A stretch of DNA of 64,000 bases from an uncultured Corynebacterium sp. GTDB lineage: Bacteria; Actinomycetota; Actinomycetes; Mycobacteriales; Mycobacteriaceae. The stretch is taken from assembly GCA_946220775.1 (NCBI GenBank), contig CAMIFC010000003.1, forward strand, positions 124,001 through 188,000. Direction: 5' to 3'. Of this stretch, positions 25,380 through 34,477 are shown in pieces. Below the pieces are notes generated by a model. The model ran no database searches and was not told the origin of the DNA. It saw nothing but the letters and a program-made list of their open reading frames with translations. Both the position numbers and the translations under genes were made by a program. Position 1 is the stretch's first letter; every line of letters starts with the position of its first letter.

Positions 25380-28300
25380 GCGTGCTCGACTTCCTGGATT
25401 GCCGTGACGGTCGTTGGAGTGCGCAGCAGCGCCTCAATGCCCTGGACGGCCGCCACCGTGCCCTGAACGGTCGTTGCACATGGCACGCCCACGTTCACGG
25501 CTGCTGCGCGAATCTCGTAGCCGTCGGTGCGTGCATCCGCCGAGCCCGCCGGGGTGTTGATGACCAAGTCGATGTCGCCGTCCCGGATGAAGTCCACGAC
25601 GTCACGCTGGCTGCCGGCTTCCGCAGATTCCGCCAGCTCCGTGACCTTCGCAACCACCTCGCAGTCCACGCCGTTGCGACGCAGCATGCTTGCGGTACCC
25701 GCGGTCGCCAGGACGTTGAATCCCAAGGACGCCAACCGCTGAATCGGCAAGATCAGCGTGCGCTTATCCCGGTTCGCGACAGAAACAAAGACGTTACCGC
25801 TGGTCGGCAGGGAACCATATGCGCCCTCCTGGGCCTTTGCGAAGGCAGTACCGAAGTCCGAGTCCAGCCCCATGACCTCACCAGTGGACTTCATCTCCGG
25901 GCTGAGCAGGGAGTCCAACACCTTGCCTTCGAAGCTGCGGAAGCGGTTGAACGGCATGACCGCTTCCTTCACCGCGATCGGGTGGCCGATCGGCAAGGAT
26001 CCACCATCCCGGTCGGATGGGAGCATGCCTTCTTCCTTCAGCTCCTTGATGGTGGTGCCCATCATGATGCGAGAAGCAGCCTTGGACAGCCAGGCGCCCG
26101 TTGCCTTGGACACGAACGGCACGGTACGCGATGCGCGCGGGTTGGCCTCAATGACGTAGAGGGTGTCGTCCTTCAATGCGTATTGCACGTTCATCAGCCC
26201 CTTCACGCCGATGCCGTGGGCCAGCTTGCGGGTCGACTCGCGGACCTTTTCAATGTCCTCTGCGCCGAGGGTCATTGGTGGCAGTGCACATGCCGAGTCA
26301 CCAGAGTGGATACCGGCTTCCTCGATGTGTTCCATGACACCGGCGAGGTAAACATCCTCACCATCGCACAGCGCATCGACGTCAATCTCGATGGCTGAAT
26401 CCAAGAAACGGTCGACGAGCACAGGGTGATCGTCAGTGATTTCGGTGGCGCGCTCGATGTAGTCACGCAGGCTCGGCTCGTCGTACACGATCTCCATGCC
26501 ACGACCGCCAAGAACGTAGGACGGGCGCACCAGCACTGGGTACCCGATGTTGTCGGCTACCTCGCGGGCTTCATCGAAGCTCGTTGCTGTGCCGTATGCC
26601 GGTGCCGGCAACTGTGCCTTCTCCAGGACCTTGCCGAACTCACCGCGGTGCTCTGCCAAGTTGATGGCCTCCGGGGTCGTGCCGACGACCGGCACGCCAG
26701 CATCCGATAGACGCTGAGCCAGGCCCAGTGGCGTTTGGCCACCCAACTGAACGATGACGCCCGCAATGGTGCCGCTGGCCTTTTCTGCCAGGTACACCTC
26801 CATGACGTCCTCGAAGGTCAAGGGCTCGAAGTACAGACGATCTGCGGTGTCGTAGTCCGTAGATACGGTCTCCGGGTTGCAATTGATCATGATGGTTTCG
26901 TAGCCCACCCGGGATAGTTCCAGTGCAGCGTGGACACAGGAGTAGTCAAACTCGATTCCTTGACCGATGCGGTTCGGACCAGAACCGAGGATAAGCACCT
27001 TTTCCTTGTCCGGCTGTGGCTCAACCTCAGACTCCGCCGCTGGGTCCAGTTCGTAGGAGCTGTAGTGGTAAGGCGTCTGTGCCTCGAATTCCGCTGCACA
27101 GGTATCCACGGTCTTAAACACTGGGTGAATGTTCAGCGACCAGCGCAGCGAACGCACTCCGTCTTCGCCAGCCAGCTCGGGGCGAAGTGCTGCGATCTGA
27201 CGGTCCGACAAGCCCAGGAACTTGGCGTAGCGCAGAAGATCGACGTCGAGCACTGGAGCACTGATGAGCTTCTCACGGAAATCAACCAGTGCCATGAGTT
27301 CGTTGAGGAACCATGGGTCGATTCCGGAGGCCTCGTAGATCTCCTCAATCGTTGCGCCGAGGCGCATTGCCAGCTCAACGTCGTAGAGACGGCCTTCGGT
27401 TGGGCGCTTCAGGTCCTCGAGAACAGCTGCCTTATCTGTGGCCCGCTCTCCTGCGAATTCCTCATCGGGCTTCGTCCAGAATCCGGCCTGCTTCGTCTCC
27501 AAGGAGCGCATGACCTTGTTCAAACCAGTGATGTAGTTGCGGCCGATGGCCATCGCCTCACCGACAGACTTCATGGTCGTGGTCAGGGTGTCATCTGCAC
27601 CGGGGAACTTCTCGAACGCAAAGCGTGGAGCCTTGACGATCACGTAATCCAACGATGGTTCAAAGGCTGCTGGGGTCACCTGGGTGATGTCATTGCGAAC
27701 CTCATCCAGGGTGTAACCGATCGCCAGCTTGGCGGCCAGCTTCGCGATTGGGAAGCCCGTGGCCTTCGAAGCCAACGCGGACGAGCGGGACACGCGTGGG
27801 TTCATCTCGATGGTGATGATGCGCCCGTCAACTGGGTTGATGGCGAACTGGATGTTACAGCCACCGGTATCCACGCCAACTTCGCGCAGAATGGCAATGC
27901 CCTGGTCCCGCATCTTCTGGAACTCGCGGTCGGTCAGGGTCATGGATGGTGCGACAGTCACCGAGTCACCGGTGTGCACGCCCAATGCATCGACGTTCTC
28001 GATGGACGCGACGACGACCACGTTGTCGTTGCCATCGCGCATCAGCTCGAGCTCGAATTCCTTCCACCCCAGGATGGACTCTTCGATCAGAACGTTGGCT
28101 TCAGGCGAGGCAGCCAGGCCGCCACCTGCGATTCGTTCGAGATCCTCGTAATCGAAGGCCAGACCGGAGCCCAGGCCACCCATGGTGAACGATGGGCGGA
28201 CAACAACCGGCAACCCTAATTCCTTGACCGTCTCATGGACTTCCTCCATGCTGTGGCACACGCGGGACCGAGCGGATTCGCCGCCAATCTTCTCCACGAT

Positions 28301-28717
28301 GTCCTTGAACTTCTGGCGGTCCTCGCCACGCTCGATCGCGTCGATGTCAGCGCCAATCAGCTCTACGCCGTACTTTTCTAGGATGCCCCTCCGGTCCATC
28401 TGGATCGCGGCGTTCAGCGCAGTCTGGCCACCGAGGGTTGCCAGCACTGCGTCAATGGGGTGACCTTCTTCTTGCTCCTTAGCGAAGATCTTTTCGATGT
28501 ATTCGGGCTGGATTGGCTCGATATAAGTGTGGTCGGCGAACTCTGGATCCGTCATGATCGTTGCCGGGTTGGAGTTAATGAGGGTCACTCGGAGCCCCTC
28601 TTCTTTCAGCACCCGGCAGGCTTGGGTACCGGAGTAGTCAAACTCACAGGCCTGACCAATGACGATCGGGCCAGAACCAATGACGAGGACGTGTTCAATA
28701 TCGGTGCGGCGTGGCAT
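25376..28717 (-). CDS. carB: Carbamoyl-phosphate synthase, large subunit
   Basis: Makes carbamoyl phosphate from bicarbonate, ATP and ammonia delivered by CarA. At 1113 residues it is full length: two homologous ATP-grasp halves (VLVIGSGPIVIGQACEFDYS at the start; VLILGSGPNRIGQGIEFDYS at about 568) and a C-terminal MGS-like allosteric domain. Follows carA by 61 bp (a 5-bp hairpin TTGCG-TTAG-CGCAA lies between) and overlaps pyrF by 4 bp. Carbamoyl phosphate also feeds arginine synthesis. Confidence 0.98.
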   Translation of the reverse strand: MPRRTDIEHVLVIGSGPIVIGQACEFDYSGTQACRVLKEEGLRVTLINSNPATIMTDPEFADHTYIEPIQPEYIEKIFAKEQEEGHPIDAVLATLGGQTALNAAIQMDRRGILEKYGVELIGADIDAIERGEDRQKFKDIVEKIGGESARSRVCHSMEEVHETVKELGLPVVVRPSFTMGGLGSGLAFDYEDLERIAGGGLAASPEANVLIEESILGWKEFELELMRDGNDNVVVVASIENVDALGVHTGDSVTVAPSMTLTDREFQKMRDQGIAILREVGVDTGGCNIQFAINPVDGRIITIEMNPRVSRSSALASKATGFPIAKLAAKLAIGYTLDEVRNDITQVTPAAFEPSLDYVIVKAPRFAFEKFPGADDTLTTTMKSVGEAMAIGRNYITGLNKVMRSLETKQAGFWTKPDEEFAGERATDKAAVLEDLKRPTEGRLYDVELAMRLGATIEEIYEASGIDPWFLNELMALVDFREKLISAPVLDVDLLRYAKFLGLSDRQIAALRPELAGEDGVRSLRWSLNIHPVFKTVDTCAAEFEAQTPYHYSSYELDPAAESEVEPQPDKEKVLILGSGPNRIGQGIEFDYSCVHAALELSRVGYETIMINCNPETVSTDYDTADRLYFEPLTFEDVMEVYLAEKASGTIAGVIVQLGGQTPLGLAQRLSDAGVPVVGTTPEAINLAEHRGEFGKVLEKAQLPAPAYGTATSFDEAREVADNIGYPVLVRPSYVLGGRGMEIVYDEPSLRDYIERATEITDDHPVLVDRFLDSAIEIDVDALCDGEDVYLAGVMEHIEEAGIHSGDSACALPPMTLGAEDIEKVRESTRKLAHGIGVKGLMNVQYALKDDTLYVIEANPRASRTVPFVSKATGAWLSKAASRIMMGTTIKELKEEGMLPSDRDGGSLPIGHPIAVKEAVMPFNRFRSFEGKVLDSLLSPEMKSTGEVMGLDSDFGTAFAKAQEGAYGSLPTSGNVFVSVANRDKRTLILPIQRLASLGFNVLATAGTASMLRRNGVDCEVVAKVTELAESAEAGSQRDVVDFIRDGDIDLVINTPAGSADARTDGYEIRAAAVNVGVPCATTVQGTVAAVQGIEALLRTPTTVTAIQEVEHA

Positions 28718-28778
28718 CGCTGCGTTTCTCCTTTTGAAGTATGAGTTGAAGCGTCGGTTGCGTTAGCGCAAGGCTGCG

Positions 28779-29954
28779 TTAGTTGTTCTTTTCCTGCTCC
28801 AGCAGGGCAAGGAAGTGATCGAACAGTGGGTTCGCATCGTGCGGGCCGGCCGCAGACTCTGGGTGGTATTGCACTGCGAAAGCGCGACCGCTTTCCAGCG
28901 CCACGCCCTCAACCACGTTGTCGTTGAGGCAGATATGGGTCACCAACGCTGGCCCGAACTCGGTGTCAAAGGTTGCTGGCTTTCCGGTCGCGTTCGCCTC
29001 ATCCTCCGCGCTCGGATTAGCCAAGGCAAAGCCATGATTCTGTGCGGTAATAGCGACCTTGCCCGTCTGACGATCCAGCACCGGAACATTGGTTCCCCGG
29101 TGGCCAAACTTCAGCTTGTAGGTTTCCAGCCCCAGTGCCCGGCCGAGAAGCTGGTTCCCAAAGCAGATTCCGAACAGTGGAATATCTGCAGAGACAATCT
29201 CCTTGATCGTCGCCACAGCATCATCAGCCGTGGCTGGGTCGCCAGGGCCGTTAGAAATAAAGACGCCCTGGCCGTTGTATTCGTCCAGCACAGCCTTGAC
29301 GTCCTGAAAAGTAGAGGACGCAGGCACGACCACAGTGCGCACACCGCGCTTCGCAAACTCCCGCGGCGAATTGGCCTTGATGCCCATGTCGAGGGCAACG
29401 ACCGTGTACTTGGCGTCACCATCGGCCTCGACAACGTAGGTTTCGTTCGTCGTGACGTCGGCGGTCAGGTCAGCGCCGGCCATCTCCGGTTGTTCCTTGA
29501 CCTTGGCGATCATGGTTTCCTCGTCGACCACGGCGTCACCGGTGAAAATCCCAGCTCGGATCGAACCCTGGTCGCGCAGGTGGCGAGTCAGCGCACGGGT
29601 ATCGACACCGTGAATGCCGACGATGCCCTGCACTGCGAGTTCTTCTTCGAGGCCACGCTCGGCGCGCCAGTTAGACACGCTGTGGCTCAGGTCCCGGATC
29701 ACCAGGCCGGCGGCCCAAATCTTGCCGTCCCGGGATTCCGAATCTTCATCGTTCCAGCCGGTGTTGCCGATCTGTGGGGCGGTCATCACCGCGATCTGGC
29801 GGTAGTAGGAAGGGTCCGTCAGCGTTTCCTGGTAGCCGGTCATGGCGGTCGTAAACACGGCCTCACCAAGAGTCGAGCCGGTTGCGCCAAACCCGAAGCC
29901 ACGGAAAATCTTTCCATCGGCGAGGACGAGGGCAGCGGGGGTGCGAGTCTCCAT
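28779..29954 (-). CDS. carA: Carbamoyl-phosphate synthase, small (glutaminase) subunit
   Basis: Hydrolyses glutamine and passes ammonia to CarB. C-terminal class I glutamine amidotransferase domain with GVFISNGPGDP, the nucleophile in PLFGICFGNQLLGRALG and the His/Glu pair in VQYHPESAAGPHDA. N-terminal part begins TPAALVLADGKIFRGFGFGA. The ATG at 29954 is chosen: AAAGGA lies 9 nt upstream, too close for the TTG at 29960. 391 residues. Confidence 0.97.
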   Translation of the reverse strand: METRTPAALVLADGKIFRGFGFGATGSTLGEAVFTTAMTGYQETLTDPSYYRQIAVMTAPQIGNTGWNDEDSESRDGKIWAAGLVIRDLSHSVSNWRAERGLEEELAVQGIVGIHGVDTRALTRHLRDQGSIRAGIFTGDAVVDEETMIAKVKEQPEMAGADLTADVTTNETYVVEADGDAKYTVVALDMGIKANSPREFAKRGVRTVVVPASSTFQDVKAVLDEYNGQGVFISNGPGDPATADDAVATIKEIVSADIPLFGICFGNQLLGRALGLETYKLKFGHRGTNVPVLDRQTGKVAITAQNHGFALANPSAEDEANATGKPATFDTEFGPALVTHICLNDNVVEGVALESGRAFAVQYHPESAAGPHDANPLFDHFLALLEQEKNN

Positions 29955-30032
29955 ATTCAATGTTCCTTTGAGTCTGAGGGGTTTGTGGGCAATTTTAGGT
30001 GCGTGCGCTAGGCACTCGCGCCGTGATTTGTT

Positions 30033-31409
30033 TTAGGACGTCACCGGTTGCCCGTCTCGGCACGTGATTTTCCCGCGCAGGATCGTCGTCGAGATTTGCA
30101 CCGGCATGTCCATGCCCTCGTATGGATTGTTTTCGGACTTCGACGCCATGTCGGCGCCACGAGCTACCCACTTCGAATTCGTGTCAACGACACACAGGTT
30201 GGCGGATTCGCCAACAGCAATCGGCCGGCCGTGCCCCGGAAGCTTCGTGATCTGCGCTGGGCGTTCCGACATGACCTTGGCCACGAAGCGCCAGTCTTGA
30301 TCCCCGTTCAGCACGAAAATATCGGCGATCAGAGCCAGGGAGGTTTCCAGCCCCAACATGCCAGGACGGGCTTGGTCGAATTCGCAGCACTTTTCTTCAG
30401 AGCTGTGTGGCGCGTGGTCCGTGGCAACACAGTCAACGATGCCGTCGATAAGAGCCTGGCGTAGTGCCATCGTATCCCGGTGCTCGCGCAGCGGCGGGTT
30501 CACCCGGTTGACCCCATCGAAGGTTTCGAGACGCTCGTCCGTGAGCAGCAGGTGATGCGGAGTGACCTCCGCGGTCAGAGGAATATCCTGGGCCTTCGCC
30601 CACTTCAACAGTTCTACGGTGCCTTCGGTCGAAGCGTGGCAGATATGAATACGGCCGCCGTAGTCGCGCGCCATGATCGCGTCGCGAGCAACGATCGACT
30701 CTTCTGCCACCCGTGGCCAGCCACCCAGTCCGAGGCGAGCTGCCACTTCACCTTCGTGAGCAACCGCGCCTTCTGTCAGCCGCGGCTCTTCGCAGTGCTG
30801 AGCCAGCAGCACGTCAAGGCCTCGTGCGTATTCAATGGCACGGCGCATCAGGCGTGGGTCGTCAACGCACTTGCCGTCATCAGAGAACATGCGCACCTTG
30901 GCATCGGAGTCGGCCATCATGCCGAATTCCGTGAGTTCCTTGCCGGCCAATCCCTTCGAGATCGATCCGACTGGGTGAACATCACACAGGTTCGTGTTTT
31001 GACCCTTGAACCATACGGTCTCTGCGATCGTGGGATTATCCATCACCGGTGCGGTGTTTGCCATCGTGAATACTGCGGTGAATCCACCCTTTGCAGCAGC
31101 GTGTGAGCCCGTGGCGATGGTCTCCGTGTCCTCGCGACCAGGTTCCCGCAGGTGAACGTGCATATCGACCAGCCCTGGGAGAAGCACCTGCCCATCGAGG
31201 TTCAGCTGCTCTGCGCCTTGAGGAAGTTGCTCACTGAGATCGTCACCGATCGCGTCGATTACGCCGTCGCGCAGCAGGACGTCCTGGGGTTCGCCTTCGC
31301 CATAAATAAGGACGCCACGGAGCAGCACAGCATTCTCATCACCAGTCGGGTGGTCGGCCAGACGCCCAGTGGCTGGATAGCCTTCAGAACTTTCAATGTG
31401 GTTCGTCAT
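30033..31409 (-). CDS. pyrC: Dihydroorotase
   Basis: Cyclises carbamoyl aspartate to dihydroorotate. Class I amidohydrolase, 458 residues: metal site VDMHVHLREPGREDTET (HxH), GRIHICHASTEGTVELL and the catalytic Asp in CVATDHAPHSSEEK. N-terminal 30 residues are variable. Start ATG 31409 with AAAGGA 9 nt upstream (a TTG lies directly before it). 21 bp after pyrB. Confidence 0.97.
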   Translation of the reverse strand: MTNHIESSEGYPATGRLADHPTGDENAVLLRGVLIYGEGEPQDVLLRDGVIDAIGDDLSEQLPQGAEQLNLDGQVLLPGLVDMHVHLREPGREDTETIATGSHAAAKGGFTAVFTMANTAPVMDNPTIAETVWFKGQNTNLCDVHPVGSISKGLAGKELTEFGMMADSDAKVRMFSDDGKCVDDPRLMRRAIEYARGLDVLLAQHCEEPRLTEGAVAHEGEVAARLGLGGWPRVAEESIVARDAIMARDYGGRIHICHASTEGTVELLKWAKAQDIPLTAEVTPHHLLLTDERLETFDGVNRVNPPLREHRDTMALRQALIDGIVDCVATDHAPHSSEEKCCEFDQARPGMLGLETSLALIADIFVLNGDQDWRFVAKVMSERPAQITKLPGHGRPIAVGESANLCVVDTNSKWVARGADMASKSENNPYEGMDMPVQISTTILRGKITCRDGQPVTS

Positions 31410-31430
31410 CAAACTTGTTCCTTTCGGGCC

Positions 31431-32381
31431 CTAAGCGGTGGGCGTTGTGGTGGACTCACTGGCCGACGACGTCCCGACCAGTAGTTGGAAAAGCACAGCC
31501 ATACGGACATGAACACCGGCTGTGACCTGCTGCAGCACGACAGCATTGGGTGCGTCTGCAACCTTGTCGCTGATCTCCATGCCACGCAGCATCGGACCTG
31601 GGTGCATGATCACGGCGTCGTCCTTCATTGCGTCGCGGCGTGCTGGGGACAGGCCGTAGCGAACGGCGTATTCGCGGTGCGAAGGGAAAAACCCGCCGTT
31701 CATTCGCTCTGCTTGTACGCGGAGCATCATCACGGCGTCTGCCGATGCAATCGCGGAATCAAAATCGTGGGACACGTTCACGCCCCAGGAGTCAACCCCG
31801 TATGGCAGCAGAGTCGGTGGCGCGACGAAGGTGACTTCTGCGCCGAGTTTGGTCAACAGTTGCGCGTTGGAGCGCGCCACGCGAGAGTGCAGGATATCGC
31901 CGACGATCACCACGTGCTGACCGGAAATATCGCCCCGATTGCGCCGCAGCGTGGTGGCATCGAGCAGCGCTTGGGTGGGGTGCTGATTGGCACCGTCGCC
32001 TGCATTGATGACCGCCGTGTCGCCCACCCAATTGGCTACCTGACGGGCAGCGCCGGACGAAGGGTGTCGGATCACCAGCGCGTCGGCGCCAATAGACTTC
32101 AGCGTCAGCGCTGTGTCCCGCAGGGACTCCCCCTTCTTCACACTCGACGACGACGCCGAAATATTGATCACATCGGCGCTCATCCACTTACCTGCGGTTT
32201 CGAAGCTGGCGCGGGTTCGGGTGGAGTTTTCGTAGAACATCGTGAAGATCGTGCGCCCCCGCAGCGTCGGCAGTTTCTTCACTTCCCGCCCTCGAAGCGC
32301 TTCTTCAAACCGATCGGCTTCATCCATCAGCGAAAGGATCTCTTGTTCGCTGAGATCCGCGATGCTGACTAGATCCCTCAC
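31431..32381 (-). CDS. pyrB: Aspartate carbamoyltransferase, catalytic chain
   Basis: First committed step of pyrimidine synthesis. Carbamoyl-phosphate site YENSTRTRASFETAGKWM, then SSSVKKGESLRDT, IRHPSSGAARQV, NAGDGANQHPTQALLD and MHPGPMLRGMEI. 316 residues; no regulatory chain (pyrI) is nearby, as usual for actinobacteria. The GTG at 32381 overlaps the pyrR stop (GTGA), and the ribosome-binding site GGAGGTC is inside the pyrR end. Confidence 0.97.
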   Translation of the reverse strand: MRDLVSIADLSEQEILSLMDEADRFEEALRGREVKKLPTLRGRTIFTMFYENSTRTRASFETAGKWMSADVINISASSSSVKKGESLRDTALTLKSIGADALVIRHPSSGAARQVANWVGDTAVINAGDGANQHPTQALLDATTLRRNRGDISGQHVVIVGDILHSRVARSNAQLLTKLGAEVTFVAPPTLLPYGVDSWGVNVSHDFDSAIASADAVMMLRVQAERMNGGFFPSHREYAVRYGLSPARRDAMKDDAVIMHPGPMLRGMEISDKVADAPNAVVLQQVTAGVHVRMAVLFQLLVGTSSASESTTTPTA

Positions 32382-32968
32382 TTTTGACCTCCATTTTTAG
32401 GATCGACGCCACGGGTGAGAACCACTTCATCAGCCCCGTCAATTTCTTGCAGGGCAACCGTGACATCTTCCGTTGCCGCCGTAGGAATGTTCTTGCCCAC
32501 GTAGTCTGCACGGATCGGGAGCTGCCGGTGCCCACGGTCGATCAGGACTGCAAGCTGCACGGATTGAGCCCTCCCCAAGTCACGCAGCGCATCGAGCGCG
32601 GCACGAATGGTTCGGCCGGAAAACAGCACGTCATCCACCAGAACAACAATGGCGCCATCGATGCCTTCATCTGGGATTGACGTGGGTTGGAGTGCGCGGT
32701 GTGGTCCCCTCCGCAGATCGTCGCGGTAGAGCGTGATATCTAGCGAGCCCTGGAATAGGTCCACCCCACTAAATTCCAGAATCTTGGCTCGCAGCCGTTC
32801 GGCGAGTGGCACTCCCCCCGATGGAATGCCCAACAACACCACTCGCGACGCGTTGTCTCCGTCGAGCGCCGTCTTTTCAATAATTTGGTGCGCGATGCGC
32901 GCGACAGTCCGGTTAACATCGTCCTTTCCGAGCAGGACGACGCTGTGACTATCGGACGTCGAGTTCAT
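32378..32968 (-). CDS. pyrR: PyrR: pyrimidine operon regulator / uracil phosphoribosyltransferase
   Basis: RNA-binding, UMP/PRPP-sensing regulator of pyrimidine genes, with a phosphoribosyltransferase fold. 196 residues with the PRPP loop IVVLVDDVLFSGRTIRAALD and the dimer/RNA face typical of PyrR (SLDITLYRDDLRRGPHRAL). Start at ATG 32968, fixed by a strong AAAGGAGG 6 nt upstream; longer in-frame readings lack a ribosome-binding site. That site lies in a PyrR-binding-type hairpin (autoregulation, inferred). Heads the pyr operon. Confidence 0.96.
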   Translation of the reverse strand: MNSTSDSHSVVLLGKDDVNRTVARIAHQIIEKTALDGDNASRVVLLGIPSGGVPLAERLRAKILEFSGVDLFQGSLDITLYRDDLRRGPHRALQPTSIPDEGIDGAIVVLVDDVLFSGRTIRAALDALRDLGRAQSVQLAVLIDRGHRQLPIRADYVGKNIPTAATEDVTVALQEIDGADEVVLTRGVDPKNGGQK

Positions 32969-32976
32969 CGTGACCT

Positions 32977-33009
32977 CCTTTCCCGCCTCTCTGTGCGGTC
33001 TGTTAAAGG
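32977..33009 (-). promoter_or_regulatory. PyrR-binding-type hairpin over the pyrR ribosome-binding site
   Basis: On the minus strand: lower stem CCTTT (33009-33005) with AAAGG (32981-32977), bulge, upper stem CCGC/GCGG, loop ACAGAGAG. The AGAGAGGC at loop and stem resembles the conserved loop of Bacillus PyrR binding sites (UCCnGnGAGG). The AAAGG arm is the 5' part of the pyrR Shine-Dalgarno, so PyrR binding here would block translation of pyrR and the coupled pyrB. Structure seen; binding inferred. Confidence 0.6.
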
Positions 33010-33072
33010 ATGTCTGCCTTGACACTGCCAAGACACGAAGAATTCGTCTGAAAGCTTCACCAAAACTTTAGC

Positions 33073-33114
33073 ATGAATAAAATTAACCCCCGCTCGCGCT
33101 GTGCGAATGGGGGT
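33073..33114 (-). terminator. Intrinsic terminator between nusB and pyrR
   Basis: Stem of 11 pairs with one mismatch and a 5-base loop (33086-33114; outer arm ACCCCC/GGGGGT, inner TCGC/GCGA), followed on the minus strand by TTAATTTTATT. It would end nusB transcripts. A second perfect hairpin, TGGCCAG-6-CTGGCCA, stands immediately upstream at 33119-33138. Confidence 0.75.
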
Positions 33115-33118
33115 ATTT

Positions 33119-33138
33119 TGGCCAGAGTTCGCTGGCCA
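33119..33138 (-). other. Perfect hairpin preceding the nusB terminator
   Basis: 7-bp stem TGGCCAG / CTGGCCA with loop AGTTCG (plus strand), 5 bp after the nusB stop and 5 nt before the terminator hairpin. No U-tract follows it. It could protect the 3' end or form part of a two-hairpin terminator. Confidence 0.45.
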
Positions 33139-33143
33139 GGGCA

Positions 33144-33785
33144 CTAATTTTCGGCGTCGTGCCCATCTGCTGAGTCCGACGTGTTCTGAATAACGCCTTC
33201 GAGCATCGATTCCAGTCCGTCATCGGCCTGGTCATTCAGGACGCCACCCGGCTGGTCTCCTGCCGACTCCGACGCCACATCCGCCTCCCGGCGTGCCTGG
33301 GCAGCATCAGCGAGCTTCAAATCAGCATCCCGGCCCACACCGTCCAAGACGGCATGAATGTAGCTCGATGCCTTAACGTGAGAATACTCACTGGCCAACT
33401 CCGCACCTTCGACCATCGCAACCTGGTTGGGAACGTCTGGGTTGAAGAGCAGCTCCCATGCGGCAACTCGAAGCACTGCCCGGTCGACCGCCGGCAGGCG
33501 GTCGAGGGTCCAATCGCTGGACAAGTGGACGGCAATGGCGTCATCAATCGCATCAAGGTTCGCAGCAACGCCGGGAACGATCACCGCCGTATATTCAGGA
33601 ATTGGCTTGACCTGATTAGCCGGGTCGCGAGACAGCTTCTCACGATCCTCAATGATCTCCACGGGATCAATATCCCGGAATTCGGCTTCGAACAGCACAT
33701 CAACAGCGCGACGCCGAGCCTTATACCGGGCACCGCGACGCTTGAACGATTCCTTGGAGCGCGCGGAAGCGGGCTTGTCAGTCAT
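33144..33785 (-). CDS. nusB: Transcription antitermination factor NusB
   Basis: rRNA antitermination factor that pairs with NusE (S10). Core domain around residues 18-150: RRGARYKARRRAVDVLFEAE, LDRLPAVDRAVLRVAAWELL, and a VAMVEGAELASEYSHVKASSYIHAVLDG block. At 213 residues it is longer than the usual 130-160 because of an acidic, low-complexity tail of about 60 residues (ADVASESAGDQPGG...SADGHDAEN). Follows efp by 48 bp and ends before a pair of hairpins. Confidence 0.94.
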   Translation of the reverse strand: MTDKPASARSKESFKRRGARYKARRRAVDVLFEAEFRDIDPVEIIEDREKLSRDPANQVKPIPEYTAVIVPGVAANLDAIDDAIAVHLSSDWTLDRLPAVDRAVLRVAAWELLFNPDVPNQVAMVEGAELASEYSHVKASSYIHAVLDGVGRDADLKLADAAQARREADVASESAGDQPGGVLNDQADDGLESMLEGVIQNTSDSADGHDAEN

Positions 33786-33833
33786 GCGAAACGACCAATC
33801 TCCTTGAGCAAGAAAACACTGGCTGAAAACGCA

Positions 33834-34397
33834 CTAGTGCGTCACGCGGGACAAGTACTCACCCGTGCGGGTATCGACCTTGACCACGTTGCCAGTCTCC
33901 AGGAACAGTGGCACCTGGATTTCTGCGCCGGTCTCCAGAGTTGCTGGCTTGGAGCCACCAGTGGAGCGGTCCCCCTGCAGACCTGGGTCGGTGTGCTCAA
34001 TCTTCAGGTCAACGGACACTGGCAGCTCTGCGAACAGTGGCTGGCCCTCGTGGAAGGACACCTGAACCTGGGAGTTCTCCAGCAAGAACTTAGCGCCATC
34101 GCCCATCAGCTCCGGGGCGAGTTCGATCTGGTCGAACGTCTTATCGTCCATGAGGACGAACGCAGAACCATCGTTGTACAGGTAAGTCATGTCACGACGA
34201 TCCACCGTCGCGGTATCGACCTTCACACCCGCGTTGAAAGTCTTGTCGATGGTCTTGCCAACGACGACATCCTTCAGCTTCGTGCGGACGAAAGCTGGTC
34301 CCTTACCTGGCTTAACGTGCTGGAACTCAACGATCTGCATGAGCTTGCCATCGATCTGGAGGACCATACCGTTCTTGAAATCTGCGGTGGTTGCCAC
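33834..34397 (-). CDS. efp: Elongation factor P
   Basis: Rescues ribosomes stalled at polyproline. 187 residues in the three-barrel layout: TTADFKNGMVLQIDGKL, the loop HVKPGKGPAFVRTKLK whose lysine approaches the ribosomal P-site tRNA, and the C-terminal signature FLETGNVVKVDTRTGEYLSR. No lysyl-transferase (epmA) gene is nearby. 80 bp after pepQ and 48 bp before nusB, the common pepQ-efp-nusB order. Confidence 0.97.
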   Translation of the reverse strand: MATTADFKNGMVLQIDGKLMQIVEFQHVKPGKGPAFVRTKLKDVVVGKTIDKTFNAGVKVDTATVDRRDMTYLYNDGSAFVLMDDKTFDQIELAPELMGDGAKFLLENSQVQVSFHEGQPLFAELPVSVDLKIEHTDPGLQGDRSTGGSKPATLETGAEIQVPLFLETGNVVKVDTRTGEYLSRVTH

Positions 34398-34477
34398 TGC
34401 GTTCGACTCCCCTTATCAAAATCTACGAATAATATCTTCAGTTCTAGCCGACCTATTCTAACACTAGGTCGGTTGAA

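Noticed and set aside
26930..28219. 429-codon plus-strand frame opposite carB
   Set aside because: Shadow of carB codon structure; no recognisable domain.
28815..30011. 398-codon plus-strand frame opposite carA
   Set aside because: Antisense shadow; carA motifs are intact on the other strand.
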